From: Hymenobacter cellulosilyticus
GTDB lineage: Bacteria > Bacteroidota > Bacteroidia > Cytophagales > Hymenobacteraceae
Reading direction: 5' to 3'
NCBI RefSeq assembly: GCF_022919215.1
Contig: NZ_CP095048.1
Coordinates: forward strand, 53,593-117,592
Length of the DNA stretch: 64,000 nt
A model generated the notes under the pieces. The model was given only the letters and a program-made list of their open reading frames with translations, did not search any database and was not told the origin of the DNA. Positions 18,232 to 27,337 of this stretch are shown here, piece by piece. Numbering within the stretch: the stretch's first letter is position 1; each line of letters starts with the position of its first letter. The translations under genes and the position numbers were made by a program.

Positions 18232-20553
18232 ATGTCGCCAACTCAAACCACCTTCTGGTCGCTATTGAACGACTACTCCATCCGAATTCCCATCATTCAG
18301 CGGGATTATGCTCAGGGACGGGACGACAAGACTACTGCGGTGATACGCAACAAGTTTTTACATAGTCTGCACAAGACGCTGCTAGCTAATAATCGTGCAA
18401 AGCCCCTGGACTTAGACTTTGTCTATGGTGAGGTTAAGCATCCAGACGAAGCCAAGCTGCGGTATATGATTCCACTGGATGGACAGCAGCGCTTGACCAC
18501 GCTTTACCTGCTGCATTGGTACCTCGCTGTAGCAGAGGGGCGCTTGGAGGAGGTAAAGCATGTGCTGCAGAAGTTCACCTACCAAACGCGCAGCAGCTCC
18601 CGCGAATTCTGCGACTGCCTGGCTAAGTGCGAGCCTGCAGATATTACCCTTGGGGTTGACCAGCCGCTTAGCGAGCAACTGCGGGACGCGGCCTGGTTTC
18701 AGCCCGCCTGGCAGCGAGACCCAACTGTGCAGGCAATGTTGACAATGCTCGACGCCATCTCCGAGAAGTTTGGAACGCCAGTGGGGCTATTTGACCAGCT
18801 AACGGAAAGCGTGGACCCGCTCATCGGCTTTCAGTTTCTTGAGCTAGACAAGGTTGGTCTGACCGATGACCTCTATCTAAAGATGAATGCCCGTGGAAAG
18901 GCGCTGACTGACTTCGAGAACTGGAAGGCAGAGTTTGACCAGTTTCTGCATCTGCATCACCCAGAGCGACAAGGCGAGTTCGCGCAAAGGATAGATGGTC
19001 CTTGGACTGACCTATTCTGGCATCATCAGCAGGGCTCCCCAGACTCGATGGATACAGCATTCAGACGTTTTCTGGAATATGTAACCACCATGCTTGGAGT
19101 GTGGCGCTCAGGCGTAAAAGTGCAAGAGGAGGAAGAAGAAGCGGCTGCTGACCCGTTTGAGTTGTATCGTAAGGTGTATACAGATGCGGATAACGTTCAT
19201 TTCCTGTTCCGTGCGCTGGACTTGCTTAGTCCAGACGAGGTAAGAAATACAGACGTCTTCTTTAGGGAAGTATTCTCCAAGACGCAGAAGGAGGACAAGG
19301 TTGTCTTGTTCGATGGAGGACTGAATCTGTTTACCCGTATCATCAACGGAGCCAATCCGGATATCAAAGTGAGGGTGCTGCTGTTTGCGCTGCTGAATTA
19401 CGGCGTCACCATTGGCAGCTTACGCGGCGACGACCCTGAGCTACACGACTTGCTACGGGTGGTGAGAAACCAGCTAGAGCGAGTGCGACAGCTGAAAGAC
19501 ACCAAGTTTGGCCCGGTACTGCGAGAGGACGCTATGCCAAGCTATCTGGCTGATGCCGCCGCCCTAGTCTCATTGTCAGCTACTGGGCAGAGCGTAAACG
19601 TATATGAGCTGCTTGCAAAAGGCATCCCTGCAAGGCTTAGAAGCGGCCCGCGCTTTGCTCCAGAGATTGAGAAGGCTAAGCTGATACTCCAAAACCCCGC
19701 CCTGAAGAGCGCAGTACATCAACTAGAGGACTTAGCTGTATTCAAAGGGTCGCTGCACAGCTTGAGCTTAGAGGAACACCAGGAGAGCATAGGTGACTTT
19801 GCTGCCGCTGCCAAGGAGATTTGGTCTGGCGCAGCTAGCCAGGAGCAAATCATTCGGGCTTGGCTTACAATTGACGATTACTCGCTAAATACCGGTGGCT
19901 CACGCTTAGGCGACAAGTACTTTTTTGGTAGCGATGAGAACTGGTATACAATGCTTACAAGCAGCGATACCAAGATAAAAGACTTGCTACCAAGGTTTTT
20001 ATCAGCTTATCTATCCTCTCCTGGCGCCACTGCTACGGAGCGACTTCTAAATATGGTGGACGCATGGCTAGCAAAAGAGCAGGAGATGGATTGGCGCTAC
20101 TACTTCATCAAGTACCCGCGAATGACTGAAGACTCCAGCGGCCAGTATGCATGGGAGTCAAGCTTTGAGATGCGTCTGCTGAGCCGCTCCTCATTGAGGG
20201 CATTTCATATCAATCCGTACGTCCGCACGGTTATTGGGCTGGTTGCTGATAACAGTAAGTGCTCTGAGTATGACTCTGGTACAAGTGACGCGTACAAGTC
20301 CCCTCTGTGGTGTAACAGAGTGTCAAGCGGTGAAGGCGCTACTCAATATGTGGGGCTCTACTGCGAGGATGATGGCTGGCGCGTACGCATGCCAGAAGGC
20401 TATGTTCCTGCCGAGGAGCTTGCATCTATGTACGGTTTACAGTCGGATTTGAAAGGGCGATTACAAGAGGACCCATCAACAGACCGGATACAGACTGCAC
20501 TGGCTTTCATAGATGATTTATACAAGTTCGGAATTAGTCCTGCGGTAGTTTAA
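18232..20553 (+). CDS. Large DUF262 protein paired with the previous one
   Basis: A 773-residue protein with an N-terminal DUF262 domain: IPIIQRDYAQGR (about residues 19-30) and IPLDGQQRLTTLYLLHWYL (about 81-99), followed by YLKMNARGKALTDFENWK (about 208-225). The remaining 500 residues are mostly helical; I see no clear HNH motif in them, though a C-terminal part with WCNRVSSGEGAT and a Trp-rich stretch is distinctive. It is seven bases behind the GmrSD-like gene. Two adjacent DUF262 genes with different tails suggest a two-subunit system. The next gene is convergent. Confidence 0.82.
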   Translation: MSPTQTTFWSLLNDYSIRIPIIQRDYAQGRDDKTTAVIRNKFLHSLHKTLLANNRAKPLDLDFVYGEVKHPDEAKLRYMIPLDGQQRLTTLYLLHWYLAVAEGRLEEVKHVLQKFTYQTRSSSREFCDCLAKCEPADITLGVDQPLSEQLRDAAWFQPAWQRDPTVQAMLTMLDAISEKFGTPVGLFDQLTESVDPLIGFQFLELDKVGLTDDLYLKMNARGKALTDFENWKAEFDQFLHLHHPERQGEFAQRIDGPWTDLFWHHQQGSPDSMDTAFRRFLEYVTTMLGVWRSGVKVQEEEEEAAADPFELYRKVYTDADNVHFLFRALDLLSPDEVRNTDVFFREVFSKTQKEDKVVLFDGGLNLFTRIINGANPDIKVRVLLFALLNYGVTIGSLRGDDPELHDLLRVVRNQLERVRQLKDTKFGPVLREDAMPSYLADAAALVSLSATGQSVNVYELLAKGIPARLRSGPRFAPEIEKAKLILQNPALKSAVHQLEDLAVFKGSLHSLSLEEHQESIGDFAAAAKEIWSGAASQEQIIRAWLTIDDYSLNTGGSRLGDKYFFGSDENWYTMLTSSDTKIKDLLPRFLSAYLSSPGATATERLLNMVDAWLAKEQEMDWRYYFIKYPRMTEDSSGQYAWESSFEMRLLSRSSLRAFHINPYVRTVIGLVADNSKCSEYDSGTSDAYKSPLWCNRVSSGEGATQYVGLYCEDDGWRVRMPEGYVPAEELASMYGLQSDLKGRLQEDPSTDRIQTALAFIDDLYKFGISPAVV

Positions 20554-20731
20554 AGCTGAACATCACGATTAAATTTTGCCGTAGCTTTCGCTTTGAGCCC
20601 TTGAACCCGCTTAGTGAGTCCTTTACTAATGAATCAGACCCAGTTTAAGGGCTCTATCAATTAGCCAGACACATGCGGAGGAGGTCGGTTAGCAAAGGAG
20701 TAACAGGCCGCTTTAGATGGTTACCTGCCAA

Positions 20732-20764
20732 TCAGAAGGGCCTAATCAGGTAAGGTCCTTCTGA
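20732..20764. terminator. Stem-loop between convergent genes
   Basis: An 11-base stem (TCAGAAGGGCC with GGTCCTTCTGA, one G-U pair) and an 11-base loop lie 36 bp from the SMEK stop and 179 bp after the DUF262 stop. It has no good T tract on either strand, so it is a weak or factor-aided terminator candidate serving both directions. Confidence 0.4.
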
Positions 20765-20799
20765 CTAGTGGCAGCATGGGGCGATAATCAAGACGGTAG

Positions 20800-21888
20800 C
20801 TACTTCAGCTTCTCGCGCATTGTGTTGTCGAAGAGAAGAGTTGGCTTCTTGGTGTCGTAAACTCCGGCTCGCCCGTACAGGATATCTTCGTAAGGCATGC
20901 CATCCTTTGCGTATTCTACATAGAGCGATGGGTAGCCCGAATACGGGTCCGTTTCCATGTCCAGCTTGACGATGTAATCGTAGGGTATTCGGTAGAAAGG
21001 GTGGTAAGTAATGACGGTGTAGGCTGGGTTATTTTTTCTGGTTTCGTCGTCCCAGTCCAGCAGGTCCCATTTTCCGTTCTTATCGAAAATGGCCTTGCCG
21101 CCCATGCCGATGAACTCGATGCCGTTGTCGTAAAAGTCCCAAAACTGCATTTTGAGCCAGGAGTCAATCCGGCTGCCGGGGGTAGGGCGAACTTCGGGAT
21201 AGGAGCGGTCATCCACAGAGCGTACGATGACACTGTCGTACCGAAACTTGACCCACGGCTCGTAGTAGGCGTGCTCCCAACACTCGTGGTCGAGGTTTTT
21301 CAGCAGGGCCTTCTTCATCCTATCCCGCAGGGCTAGGTTCTTCTTAAGCTTGGCCGCACTGCTTTGCCTCGGTGCTGCCTTGGTGCCGCTTTGGTTTTCG
21401 TAGAGTAGAATCTTGGCTACTTCCTCGATTTTAGGCGTGGGCAGCGAATTGATTTTATTCAATAGCCCATGAAAATCAATGATATTCTGGTCGCTGGTGA
21501 AGGCGAAGCGCTGCTGGGTATCAAAGGCTGGGTAGCTCTTCTGCTTTTTGCCCAGTATCAGCACAAATAGCTGGTCGTAGGCCTGGTAAAGGCCATTGGC
21601 CAGGAAACTGTCGATGGTGTACTGAATTTTCTTGGTGGCCTTGGCGGTCGTCACCTGCACGGCTACCCGGTTAAAATTGTCGGCCAGGTCAATAGCAGGG
21701 AAGTTGTTCTGCACCAGATTGATATTGTGCAGATTGTAGCCATACACGCTATTGAGCAGGCGGCAGATGGTATGCTCCGAAAAGAGGTTAGCATCATACA
21801 GGTTGAGAGCATTACGGTTTGAAAGCTCTACTTCCCAGCGGGTCAGTTCGCGTACTATCTTCTTTAATTCTTCTTCTCTTTTAATCAT
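20800..21888 (-). CDS. SMEK-domain protein
   Basis: A 362-residue protein. Residues 1-150 match the SMEK domain seen in Bacteroidota defence-type genes: an N-terminal helix (RELTRWEVELSNRNALNLYD), then FPAIDLADNFNRVAVQVTT and a following helix. The AIDLAD/VAVQVT pair resembles the Asp and Gln/Glu strands of a restriction-endonuclease fold. The C-terminal half is rich in aromatic and charged residues (many WD, YDP, PY turns) and may sense a ligand. It sits alone between the DUF262 module and a set of small genes. An anti-phage role is inferred from the domain's usual context. Confidence 0.72.
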   Translation of the reverse strand: MIKREEELKKIVRELTRWEVELSNRNALNLYDANLFSEHTICRLLNSVYGYNLHNINLVQNNFPAIDLADNFNRVAVQVTTAKATKKIQYTIDSFLANGLYQAYDQLFVLILGKKQKSYPAFDTQQRFAFTSDQNIIDFHGLLNKINSLPTPKIEEVAKILLYENQSGTKAAPRQSSAAKLKKNLALRDRMKKALLKNLDHECWEHAYYEPWVKFRYDSVIVRSVDDRSYPEVRPTPGSRIDSWLKMQFWDFYDNGIEFIGMGGKAIFDKNGKWDLLDWDDETRKNNPAYTVITYHPFYRIPYDYIVKLDMETDPYSGYPSLYVEYAKDGMPYEDILYGRAGVYDTKKPTLLFDNTMREKLK

Positions 21889-21957
21889 TTACCAAGGATT
21901 GGGGCATTTCTGGAAAAAACTGATGAGGCAAGACAGATTATCGAATGGCAATTCCTA

Positions 21958-22344
21958 CTATAGACCAGCGGCAGCGCGTTGCTGCTGTTCAAAAGCCCAA
22001 TCCTCTGGTGATAGAATGGCCTCCATAAAAGCCGAATAGCCCATGTCGCGCCGCTCCAGCGCGTGCCGGCGTAGAGCTAGGCTGCGTTTGGAGCCTTCGA
22101 AGCCGTCCTTTTCCATGGCCTTGCGAAAACCCTCTGGCAATCCTTCCAGCCAGTGCTGGTAATCTTCTTCCGTCACTTCCCCATCGGCCAGATGCTGATA
22201 ACGGTATGTAGCGTTACCCAGACGGAACAGGCGGGCCATCTCGGCCCGCTGGCTTTCGGGCAACTGCTCCAGAGCCTGCAGTTGGGCTTGGTGGTGCTTG
22301 TCGAGTGGGTGGCGGGGCTGGAGCAACTCTTCCATCTTATTCAA
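21958..22344 (-). CDS. Hypothetical helical protein
   Basis: A 128-residue, mostly helical protein rich in Gln, Arg, Glu and Leu. The N-terminal part (HPLDKHHQAQLQALEQL) and middle (RLFRLGNATYRYQHLADG) suggest a helical bundle. No motif is recognised. It overlaps the preceding gene by eight bases, so it is translated with it. The three genes 21958-23162 form one minus-strand transcript. Confidence 0.5.
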   Translation of the reverse strand: MNKMEELLQPRHPLDKHHQAQLQALEQLPESQRAEMARLFRLGNATYRYQHLADGEVTEEDYQHWLEGLPEGFRKAMEKDGFEGSKRSLALRRHALERRDMGYSAFMEAILSPEDWAFEQQQRAAAGL

Positions 22345-22708
22345 CTGGGCCCTGTTGAGCGAAAGCCGCGAGGGCGCGGGTGTTTTCGTACAGCATGCCC
22401 TTCCGCTTCCCGCCGTTAAACTGCGGGCCGTCGCCCTGCAGTACCTGCCAGACCTGCTCGTAGGATACCCGGATGGGCGAGCGATGGGTTAGGTCATTGC
22501 CATCAAGCAGCACTTCGCAAGTAAATTCTTCCGCGCCAATTTCCAGCTGCCAGACCGTGCTCTGGTGCAGGTGCAGGGTGCCGAGCATTACGCGCCCGCT
22601 TTCGGTCTGAAAGTAGTTTGTGCACACCAAGTAATGATGCTGCGGGGTGGAAAGGCCTGCCTGCACCTGGTGCAAAACGGCAACTAACGGATGCGGCTCG
22701 CGGGGCAT
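22337..22708 (-). CDS. Hypothetical protein, paralogue of the next gene upstream
   Basis: A 123-residue protein starting MPREPHPLV. It can be aligned with the product of 22730-23162: both have a leucine-rich HQV start, a YYL/HYL strand, a strand ending in L-x-L-H, and a W/N-x-LEIG turn, then an acidic segment. The two are diverged duplicates of one unknown beta-rich family. It overlaps the gene after it by eight bases. Function unknown. Confidence 0.5.
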   Translation of the reverse strand: MPREPHPLVAVLHQVQAGLSTPQHHYLVCTNYFQTESGRVMLGTLHLHQSTVWQLEIGAEEFTCEVLLDGNDLTHRSPIRVSYEQVWQVLQGDGPQFNGGKRKGMLYENTRALAAFAQQGPVE

Positions 22709-22729
22709 AGGATTGTGCTTACGGCTGAT

Positions 22730-23162
22730 TCATGACCCACGGGTCGGGTAATTCTCACGGTGAATCCGCTCGTTGTAGTACACCGCGTCGGTTGACTGAA
22801 AGGTAAGCCTTTCGCCTACATCCTGTCCGGCGGGCACTACCTTGCGCAGCAGCTGGTAGAGTTGGTCGAAGAGGATGGTCGCCCGGAAGCGGTCGGTCCA
22901 CGGGCCTGGGGCGTGCAGCTCGTCGTCTTCCGGGTAGCGCACAAATTCTGTGTCGAAGGCCACGTAATCAGGCCCGATTTCCAGGTTGGCAACCTCGCTG
23001 TGGTGCAGGGAAAAAAACGGCCGGGTAGTGCCGGCGCCGCGGGTGGTTGTCGCGGTCGTAATAATGGGCGCCCAGCAAGTAATACACGGTCGGGTCACGC
23101 AGGTCCGTTTCGACCTGGTGAAGTAGCTCCGGCAGGTTGGCCCAGGTGTGCGGTTGTTCCAT
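22730..23162 (-). CDS. Hypothetical protein, frameshifted at a 7-base A tract
   Basis: From ATG 23162 (MEQPHTWANL) the frame runs through YYLLGAHYYDRD and meets a run of seven A (seven T on the coding strand) near 23010-23017. Dropping one base continues into SLHHSEVANLEIG and on to the stop at 22730, giving about 143 residues that align with the 22337-22708 product. Unlike most breaks in this window, this one needs a base removed. Polymerase slippage in the plasmid or a base-calling error would both explain it. Function unknown. Confidence 0.5.
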
Positions 23163-23744
23163 TAACGGAGCCTTAGATGTAGCTAATGAGGATAACATTC
23201 CAGTAGGGGAATGAAATTGGCGAATAATTTCCAATAAGGAGAAGCCACGGGCATTTCAGATGCTGGCTGCCAGCCCCAAAGCGTGCGCGTTCAGGTAAGT
23301 GTGTAGTTCAGACCGTTCCCGGTAACTGCCGGGTAGGGTCTTGGATGCAGTGCGAAAACGAAAACTCATTTGGCAAAAACAGGCCCTGGATTCCATCAAT
23401 TTTGCAGGCATGAAAGCCAAACTACCGTCTGGTGTGGCCATATTGGCTAGATTTGCCTGTTAAACCGATTGCCGAGTATGCTGGCTTTGAAATCCTACGC
23501 TGTGCATAGTTGCCCTTCCTCAGTTGGCCTTCTGGCCGACTGGCTGAGTTGGGCTCTCCGGCAGCCGTTGCCCATCCAACAGCGGCCCGCCCTGTTTGTG
23601 GGCTCTCTCGCGTAACGCACCCCTCTGAAAAGCAGCACGCCACCGCCCCATTCTGGGCGGCTGGGCAGCTGCACTGTATCCTGCCGGGCCCCTCAACTGG
23701 TCGCAGGCGGAGCGTTTTCATTCCTTTCCGTTGACGTTACTGTT
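23163..23744. other. Intergenic region without a supported gene
   Basis: About 580 bp with short open frames only. A minus-strand frame at 23256-23441 ends in a plausible helical stretch, but neither its start nor an upstream extension can be supported, and the overlapping frames further on look like chance reading. No repeat, terminator or promoter stood out. Confidence 0.4.
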
Positions 23745-24005
23745 ATGGCTGCGAGCCCCTATCGCCGCTTTTCCAGCATCTGCCCTACCGTGCAGGCGCT
23801 GGTGATTCGGCTTATTCAAGAAGAATTCACCGCTTTGCTAAACCTCACTGCTGAGGTACCCGAAGTTGCCTGGGCCCGCGCCGTAGTGCTGGCCGACCCC
23901 ATACTGCTGTACTGCACGGCCCAGGAGCCGGCCATCCGGCTCTGTCCGGAATCCTACCAGCAGCTGCTCGCCTGCCTGCAGCAGGAACTAACCAGCACAG
24001 AGTAG
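23745..24005 (+). CDS. Hypothetical small protein
   Basis: An 86-residue protein, mostly helical, with no recognised motif. A strong intrinsic terminator follows its stop by 17 bp, which supports it being a real transcribed unit. A few Cys are present but not in CxxC pairs. Transcribed alone on the plus strand. Function unknown. Confidence 0.5.
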   Translation: MAASPYRRFSSICPTVQALVIRLIQEEFTALLNLTAEVPEVAWARAVVLADPILLYCTAQEPAIRLCPESYQQLLACLQQELTSTE

Positions 24006-24021
24006 CATCACTCACTCTATA

Positions 24022-24056
24022 AGAAAAGCCCGGCCATAAATTTGGCCGGGCTTTTC
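24022..24056 (+). terminator. Rho-independent terminator
   Basis: A G+C-rich 13-base stem (AAAAGCCCGGCCA with TGGCCGGGCTTTT) with a short A/T loop ends in a T run, directly after the 23745-24005 gene. The A run at the 5' side would also let it stop transcription from the minus-strand gene at 24143. Confidence 0.85.
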
Positions 24057-24142
24057 CAGTATTAAGGGCGCTCATAAAGTCGTCTTGCTGTAGCCGAAGT
24101 GGATGACATTGCTGTAAACCCTGATTCTGTTGCAAACTGCAG

Positions 24143-24472
24143 TCAAGGTAATTGCGTGGCAAAAAATCTACGCATAACTTCCCAAACTATACTCTGCTCT
24201 GCGCTATTGCGTGTAATGGTTGAAGTATCAAATTCGATTAACAGTTCATTGACTACTAATTTGCTGCTACGAAACAGGATATTGCTGTGTTGAACAAACG
24301 GCATGTGCCGCTTGGGCATGTGCATCTTAACCCGCCAAATCTTTTGACCTGCGTGTAGGACGGCAAACTGCTCCAGTAACTGCCGCTTCTCGTCGGGGGA
24401 GACTGACCGGGCAATAGTATAAATGGCTTTTCTTCGGCTATTTACCGTCAAGCATTTAGCTAGCGTGAGCAT
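24143..24472 (-). CDS. Hypothetical protein divergent from qatA
   Basis: A 109-residue protein from ATG 24472 (MLTLAKCLTV). A longer frame to 24568 would run into qatA and is less likely. It has a basic first third (NSRRKAIYTIARS) and a strand-rich second half. No domain recognised. It points away from the qat operon, with only 46 bp between the starts, so the two share a promoter region; it could be an unrelated gene or a regulator. There is not enough to choose. Confidence 0.45.
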   Translation of the reverse strand: MLTLAKCLTVNSRRKAIYTIARSVSPDEKRQLLEQFAVLHAGQKIWRVKMHMPKRHMPFVQHSNILFRSSKLVVNELLIEFDTSTITRNSAEQSIVWEVMRRFFATQLP

Positions 24473-24518
24473 TGATAAGTAGTTGATGATTTTGCAGTAA
24501 CACCCAGGCTTTTTCCCA

Positions 24519-26423
24519 ATGTGGAACGACAAAGAAACAAACGTTGACCTCTTAGGACATCGGCGCATCGCTCAAACCATCGTAGAGATATTACGGGAGG
24601 AAGAGTTGCGCCCACTTACCGTTGGTATCCACGGCAGTTGGGGCGCGGGCAAAACCTCGATTTTGTCGCTTATCGAGGCGGAGTTGAAGGACGATGATAC
24701 AACCTTGTGCCTGACGTTTAACGGGTGGCTTTACCAAGGGTATGACGATACCAAATCGGCTCTGATGGAAGCGGTGGTGCACGCCTTGTTGAGCCGCCGC
24801 TCGGTGGGAGCATCGGCCATGGCGATGGGCAAGCGTTTGTTCAAGCGCATCAACTGGCTGAAAGCTGCCAAGGTCGCCGGCAGCCTGGCGATGACGGCCG
24901 CCACGGGAATGTCGCCGGCCGCCCTTTTCGGTTTGCCCGGCCTGCTGGCCAGCGCCAAGGATTTATTCGCCGACAAGGAAGCCAAGCCCGCCGGCACAAC
25001 CGTGAACGTGACGGTGGAGGCAGAGGAAGAAGACTGGTTAAAACCGGAACAAGCGACCGTGCCAGCGCAGATTCAGGCTTTTCGTGATGAACTGCAGGCC
25101 CTCATCAAAGAAGCTGGCGTAGAGCGACTGGTAGTCTTAGTAGACGACCTTGACCGGTGCCTGCCCACCTCGGTTATTGACATTCTGGAGGCGGTAAAGC
25201 TGTTTCTGTTCGTGGAGGGTTCAGCCTTTATCCTGGCCACCGACGAGCAGATGATTGAATATGCCGTGCGCCGCCACTTTCCCGACTTACCGGTGTCGCA
25301 GGCCGAGTACACGAAGCACTACTTGGAAAAGCTGATTCAGATTCCGATTCGAGTGCCTTCGCTCAACGCGCTACAGACGCAGAATTACATCCGGTTTCTG
25401 TTGCTGCAAAACCACTTGCAACACGATAAAACCCGGCTGGCCGAAATTTGCACGGCCTTTGAGCAAGCCCGTGAAACGCCCTATGACAACAAGGAACTGA
25501 CCTACGCCTTCATTACCGAGCAGTTGGGAGGTTCCAATCAAGACCTGCGCAACATTCTCAATGTTGCCGAGCAACTTGGAAGCACCTTGGCCAAGGAGTT
25601 GCGCGGTAACCCGCGCAATGTCAAGCGGTTTTTGAATACTTTATTCATGCGCCAGCGCGTGGCACGTATCTACGGCTTAGAGCAAAAGGTGCAACTCGAC
25701 GTGCTGGCCAAACTCATGCTATTGGAGCGTTTCCATGCTGAGCAATACGAAGCCGTAGTCGCCGACGTGACGGCTGCCCCAGACGGGCGGTCAGCTACTG
25801 TGCAACAACTGGAAGCCACCGAACCCGAACCTGTGGCGGATGCCAAGCCGAAAGCGAAATCCAAGCACGATACGCCGGCTGCTACGGCTCCGGCAGTTGA
25901 GGAAGCGCTACGGCAATGGGCGCAGTTCGCGCCTGCCCTGGCAGAAGTGGATTTGCGGCCGTACATTTTCATTTCCCGTGAGCGGGTCTTGAGCTTTCAA
26001 CCGGGTGAGGAGATTCCGCCGGCGCTCATGCCGCTCTACCAGGCACTGCTGACTGGTGTGCGTATGCAATTCGTGAAGCACGAGGCGGATGCAAAAGCCC
26101 TTACTCCCAGCCAGGCCCGGCTGTTATTCGAGCAACTCCAGCGCGAGGCCGTGACGACCGGAGATTGGCAAACGGTGCCAAAAGCGGTGGATGGCTTAGT
26201 GTACTTAGTGCAGCAGCAGCCAGCATTGGAAGCACCTCTTATCGCCATGATGAATAGCGTGGCCGCTAAGGACCTGGGAGTGTGGGTCGGCACCAAATTC
26301 GGTTTCTTCACGACGCCTGATGGAAAAGCCGCCCGCCGTACCTTCCTGGCTAATCTACAGCAAGACCCGCAGGTGAGCGGAACCTTGAAAACCCTTCTTT
26401 CTCAAATGCAAACTGCTGACTAA
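24519..26423 (+). CDS. qatA: QatA, KAP-family P-loop ATPase
   Basis: First gene of a QatABCD anti-phage operon. This 634-residue KAP NTPase has Walker A GSWGAGKTS (about residues 39-47), a hydrophobic segment near 125-150 (AGSLAMTAATGMSP to LPGLLASA) of the kind inserted in KAP ATPases to touch membrane, and Walker B VLVDDLDRC (about 207-215). A sensor-like TDE motif and an RNVKRFLNTLF block follow near 245 and 367. The C terminus is helical. It is four bases before qatB. KAP ATPases couple nucleotide use to assembly at membranes or complexes; in Qat it probably drives or senses infection. Confidence 0.93.
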   Translation: MWNDKETNVDLLGHRRIAQTIVEILREEELRPLTVGIHGSWGAGKTSILSLIEAELKDDDTTLCLTFNGWLYQGYDDTKSALMEAVVHALLSRRSVGASAMAMGKRLFKRINWLKAAKVAGSLAMTAATGMSPAALFGLPGLLASAKDLFADKEAKPAGTTVNVTVEAEEEDWLKPEQATVPAQIQAFRDELQALIKEAGVERLVVLVDDLDRCLPTSVIDILEAVKLFLFVEGSAFILATDEQMIEYAVRRHFPDLPVSQAEYTKHYLEKLIQIPIRVPSLNALQTQNYIRFLLLQNHLQHDKTRLAEICTAFEQARETPYDNKELTYAFITEQLGGSNQDLRNILNVAEQLGSTLAKELRGNPRNVKRFLNTLFMRQRVARIYGLEQKVQLDVLAKLMLLERFHAEQYEAVVADVTAAPDGRSATVQQLEATEPEPVADAKPKAKSKHDTPAATAPAVEEALRQWAQFAPALAEVDLRPYIFISRERVLSFQPGEEIPPALMPLYQALLTGVRMQFVKHEADAKALTPSQARLLFEQLQREAVTTGDWQTVPKAVDGLVYLVQQQPALEAPLIAMMNSVAAKDLGVWVGTKFGFFTTPDGKAARRTFLANLQQDPQVSGTLKTLLSQMQTAD

Positions 26424-26426
26424 CTC

Positions 26427-27329
26427 GTGGGAACCTCTGCCAACCGCCGCGGCCCGAAGCCGTCCATCCCGCTGATTCCCGACTGGATTGAGCCCCTTCC
26501 TCCCGAAGTGGAACCAGCAACCGAGCCGGTTGGCCCGCAGCAGGAGCCAACTGGGCCGGTGGAAGAACCGTCCCCAACGGACGATGGAGTAGACTCGGAC
26601 GAGACCACTAGCCCGACCCAACCGGCCGACGAGGAGGGGGCGCAGCCGGCGGTACCGCTGCCTGCCAACCGTTTCAACACCAGCCAGCGGGGGTTTCAGA
26701 AGGCGGTTAAAACCAATAACTTTTCCGGCCTGCGCCGCACGGTAAAGAACTATGTGGCTCAGGGCCTTGGCGGGGCACGTACGGGAGCCCGACGGCTCAG
26801 CCGCTCAGGACGCGCTGTTGCTTCTTTTGGGGCAGTGTTGGGCGATATTCGACAGCAAGGGCTGGCCGCGACCCTGACCCGGTTGAATCTGGGCCAACTG
26901 GTTGGGCAACCGGTGGTGACCGTGCTTTCAGCCCTGATGACCCACGTGTGCGGCGCTTCCGCGCTGCTCGACGATGCCATCACCCGCGAAGCCTACGCCG
27001 ACACCATTACGCGCGTGGTGGCAGACATGCCTGACCTGGACTTGGAGCACCTGACAGAGGCACAGGCGGGCGAGATGCTGGCCGTTTTTTTAGAGCAGAG
27101 CATTGTGCTGCGGCTCATCTGCGACATTGGACGCTCACAAACCGTGGCCACGGCCAATCCAACCGACTCGCTGCGTGTGCAGCAGGAACTGTATCAGATA
27201 GTCAACGGAATGGTGCACAGTAGCATCTTGCCCGAACTGACACAATCTATGGCCGACCCAGCCAACCTAAACCGGGAAATCCAGCGCATTTATTTCGTTG
27301 CCCTCAACGCCATTACCACCGCTAACTAG
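26427..27329 (+). CDS. qatB: QatB, small accessory protein
   Basis: A 300-residue protein from GTG 26427. The first 85 residues are proline/glutamate-rich and disordered. The rest is a helical domain with RFNTSQRGFQKAV, an SRSGRAVASFG stretch and a long helix ending in IQRIYFVALNAI. It has no catalytic motif, as is usual for QatB. Its place between a KAP ATPase and a QueC-like protein identifies it. Qat function requires all four products in the studied system; here the order and spacing (four and eight bases) are intact. Confidence 0.88.
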   Translation: MGTSANRRGPKPSIPLIPDWIEPLPPEVEPATEPVGPQQEPTGPVEEPSPTDDGVDSDETTSPTQPADEEGAQPAVPLPANRFNTSQRGFQKAVKTNNFSGLRRTVKNYVAQGLGGARTGARRLSRSGRAVASFGAVLGDIRQQGLAATLTRLNLGQLVGQPVVTVLSALMTHVCGASALLDDAITREAYADTITRVVADMPDLDLEHLTEAQAGEMLAVFLEQSIVLRLICDIGRSQTVATANPTDSLRVQQELYQIVNGMVHSSILPELTQSMADPANLNREIQRIYFVALNAITTAN

Positions 27330-27337
27330 TCTGTCCT

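Noticed and set aside
23256..23721. Two overlapping minus-strand frames
   Set aside because: The compositions are low in information and neither has a plausible start or homology by eye; the plus-strand gene at 23745 starts within the same intergenic region.
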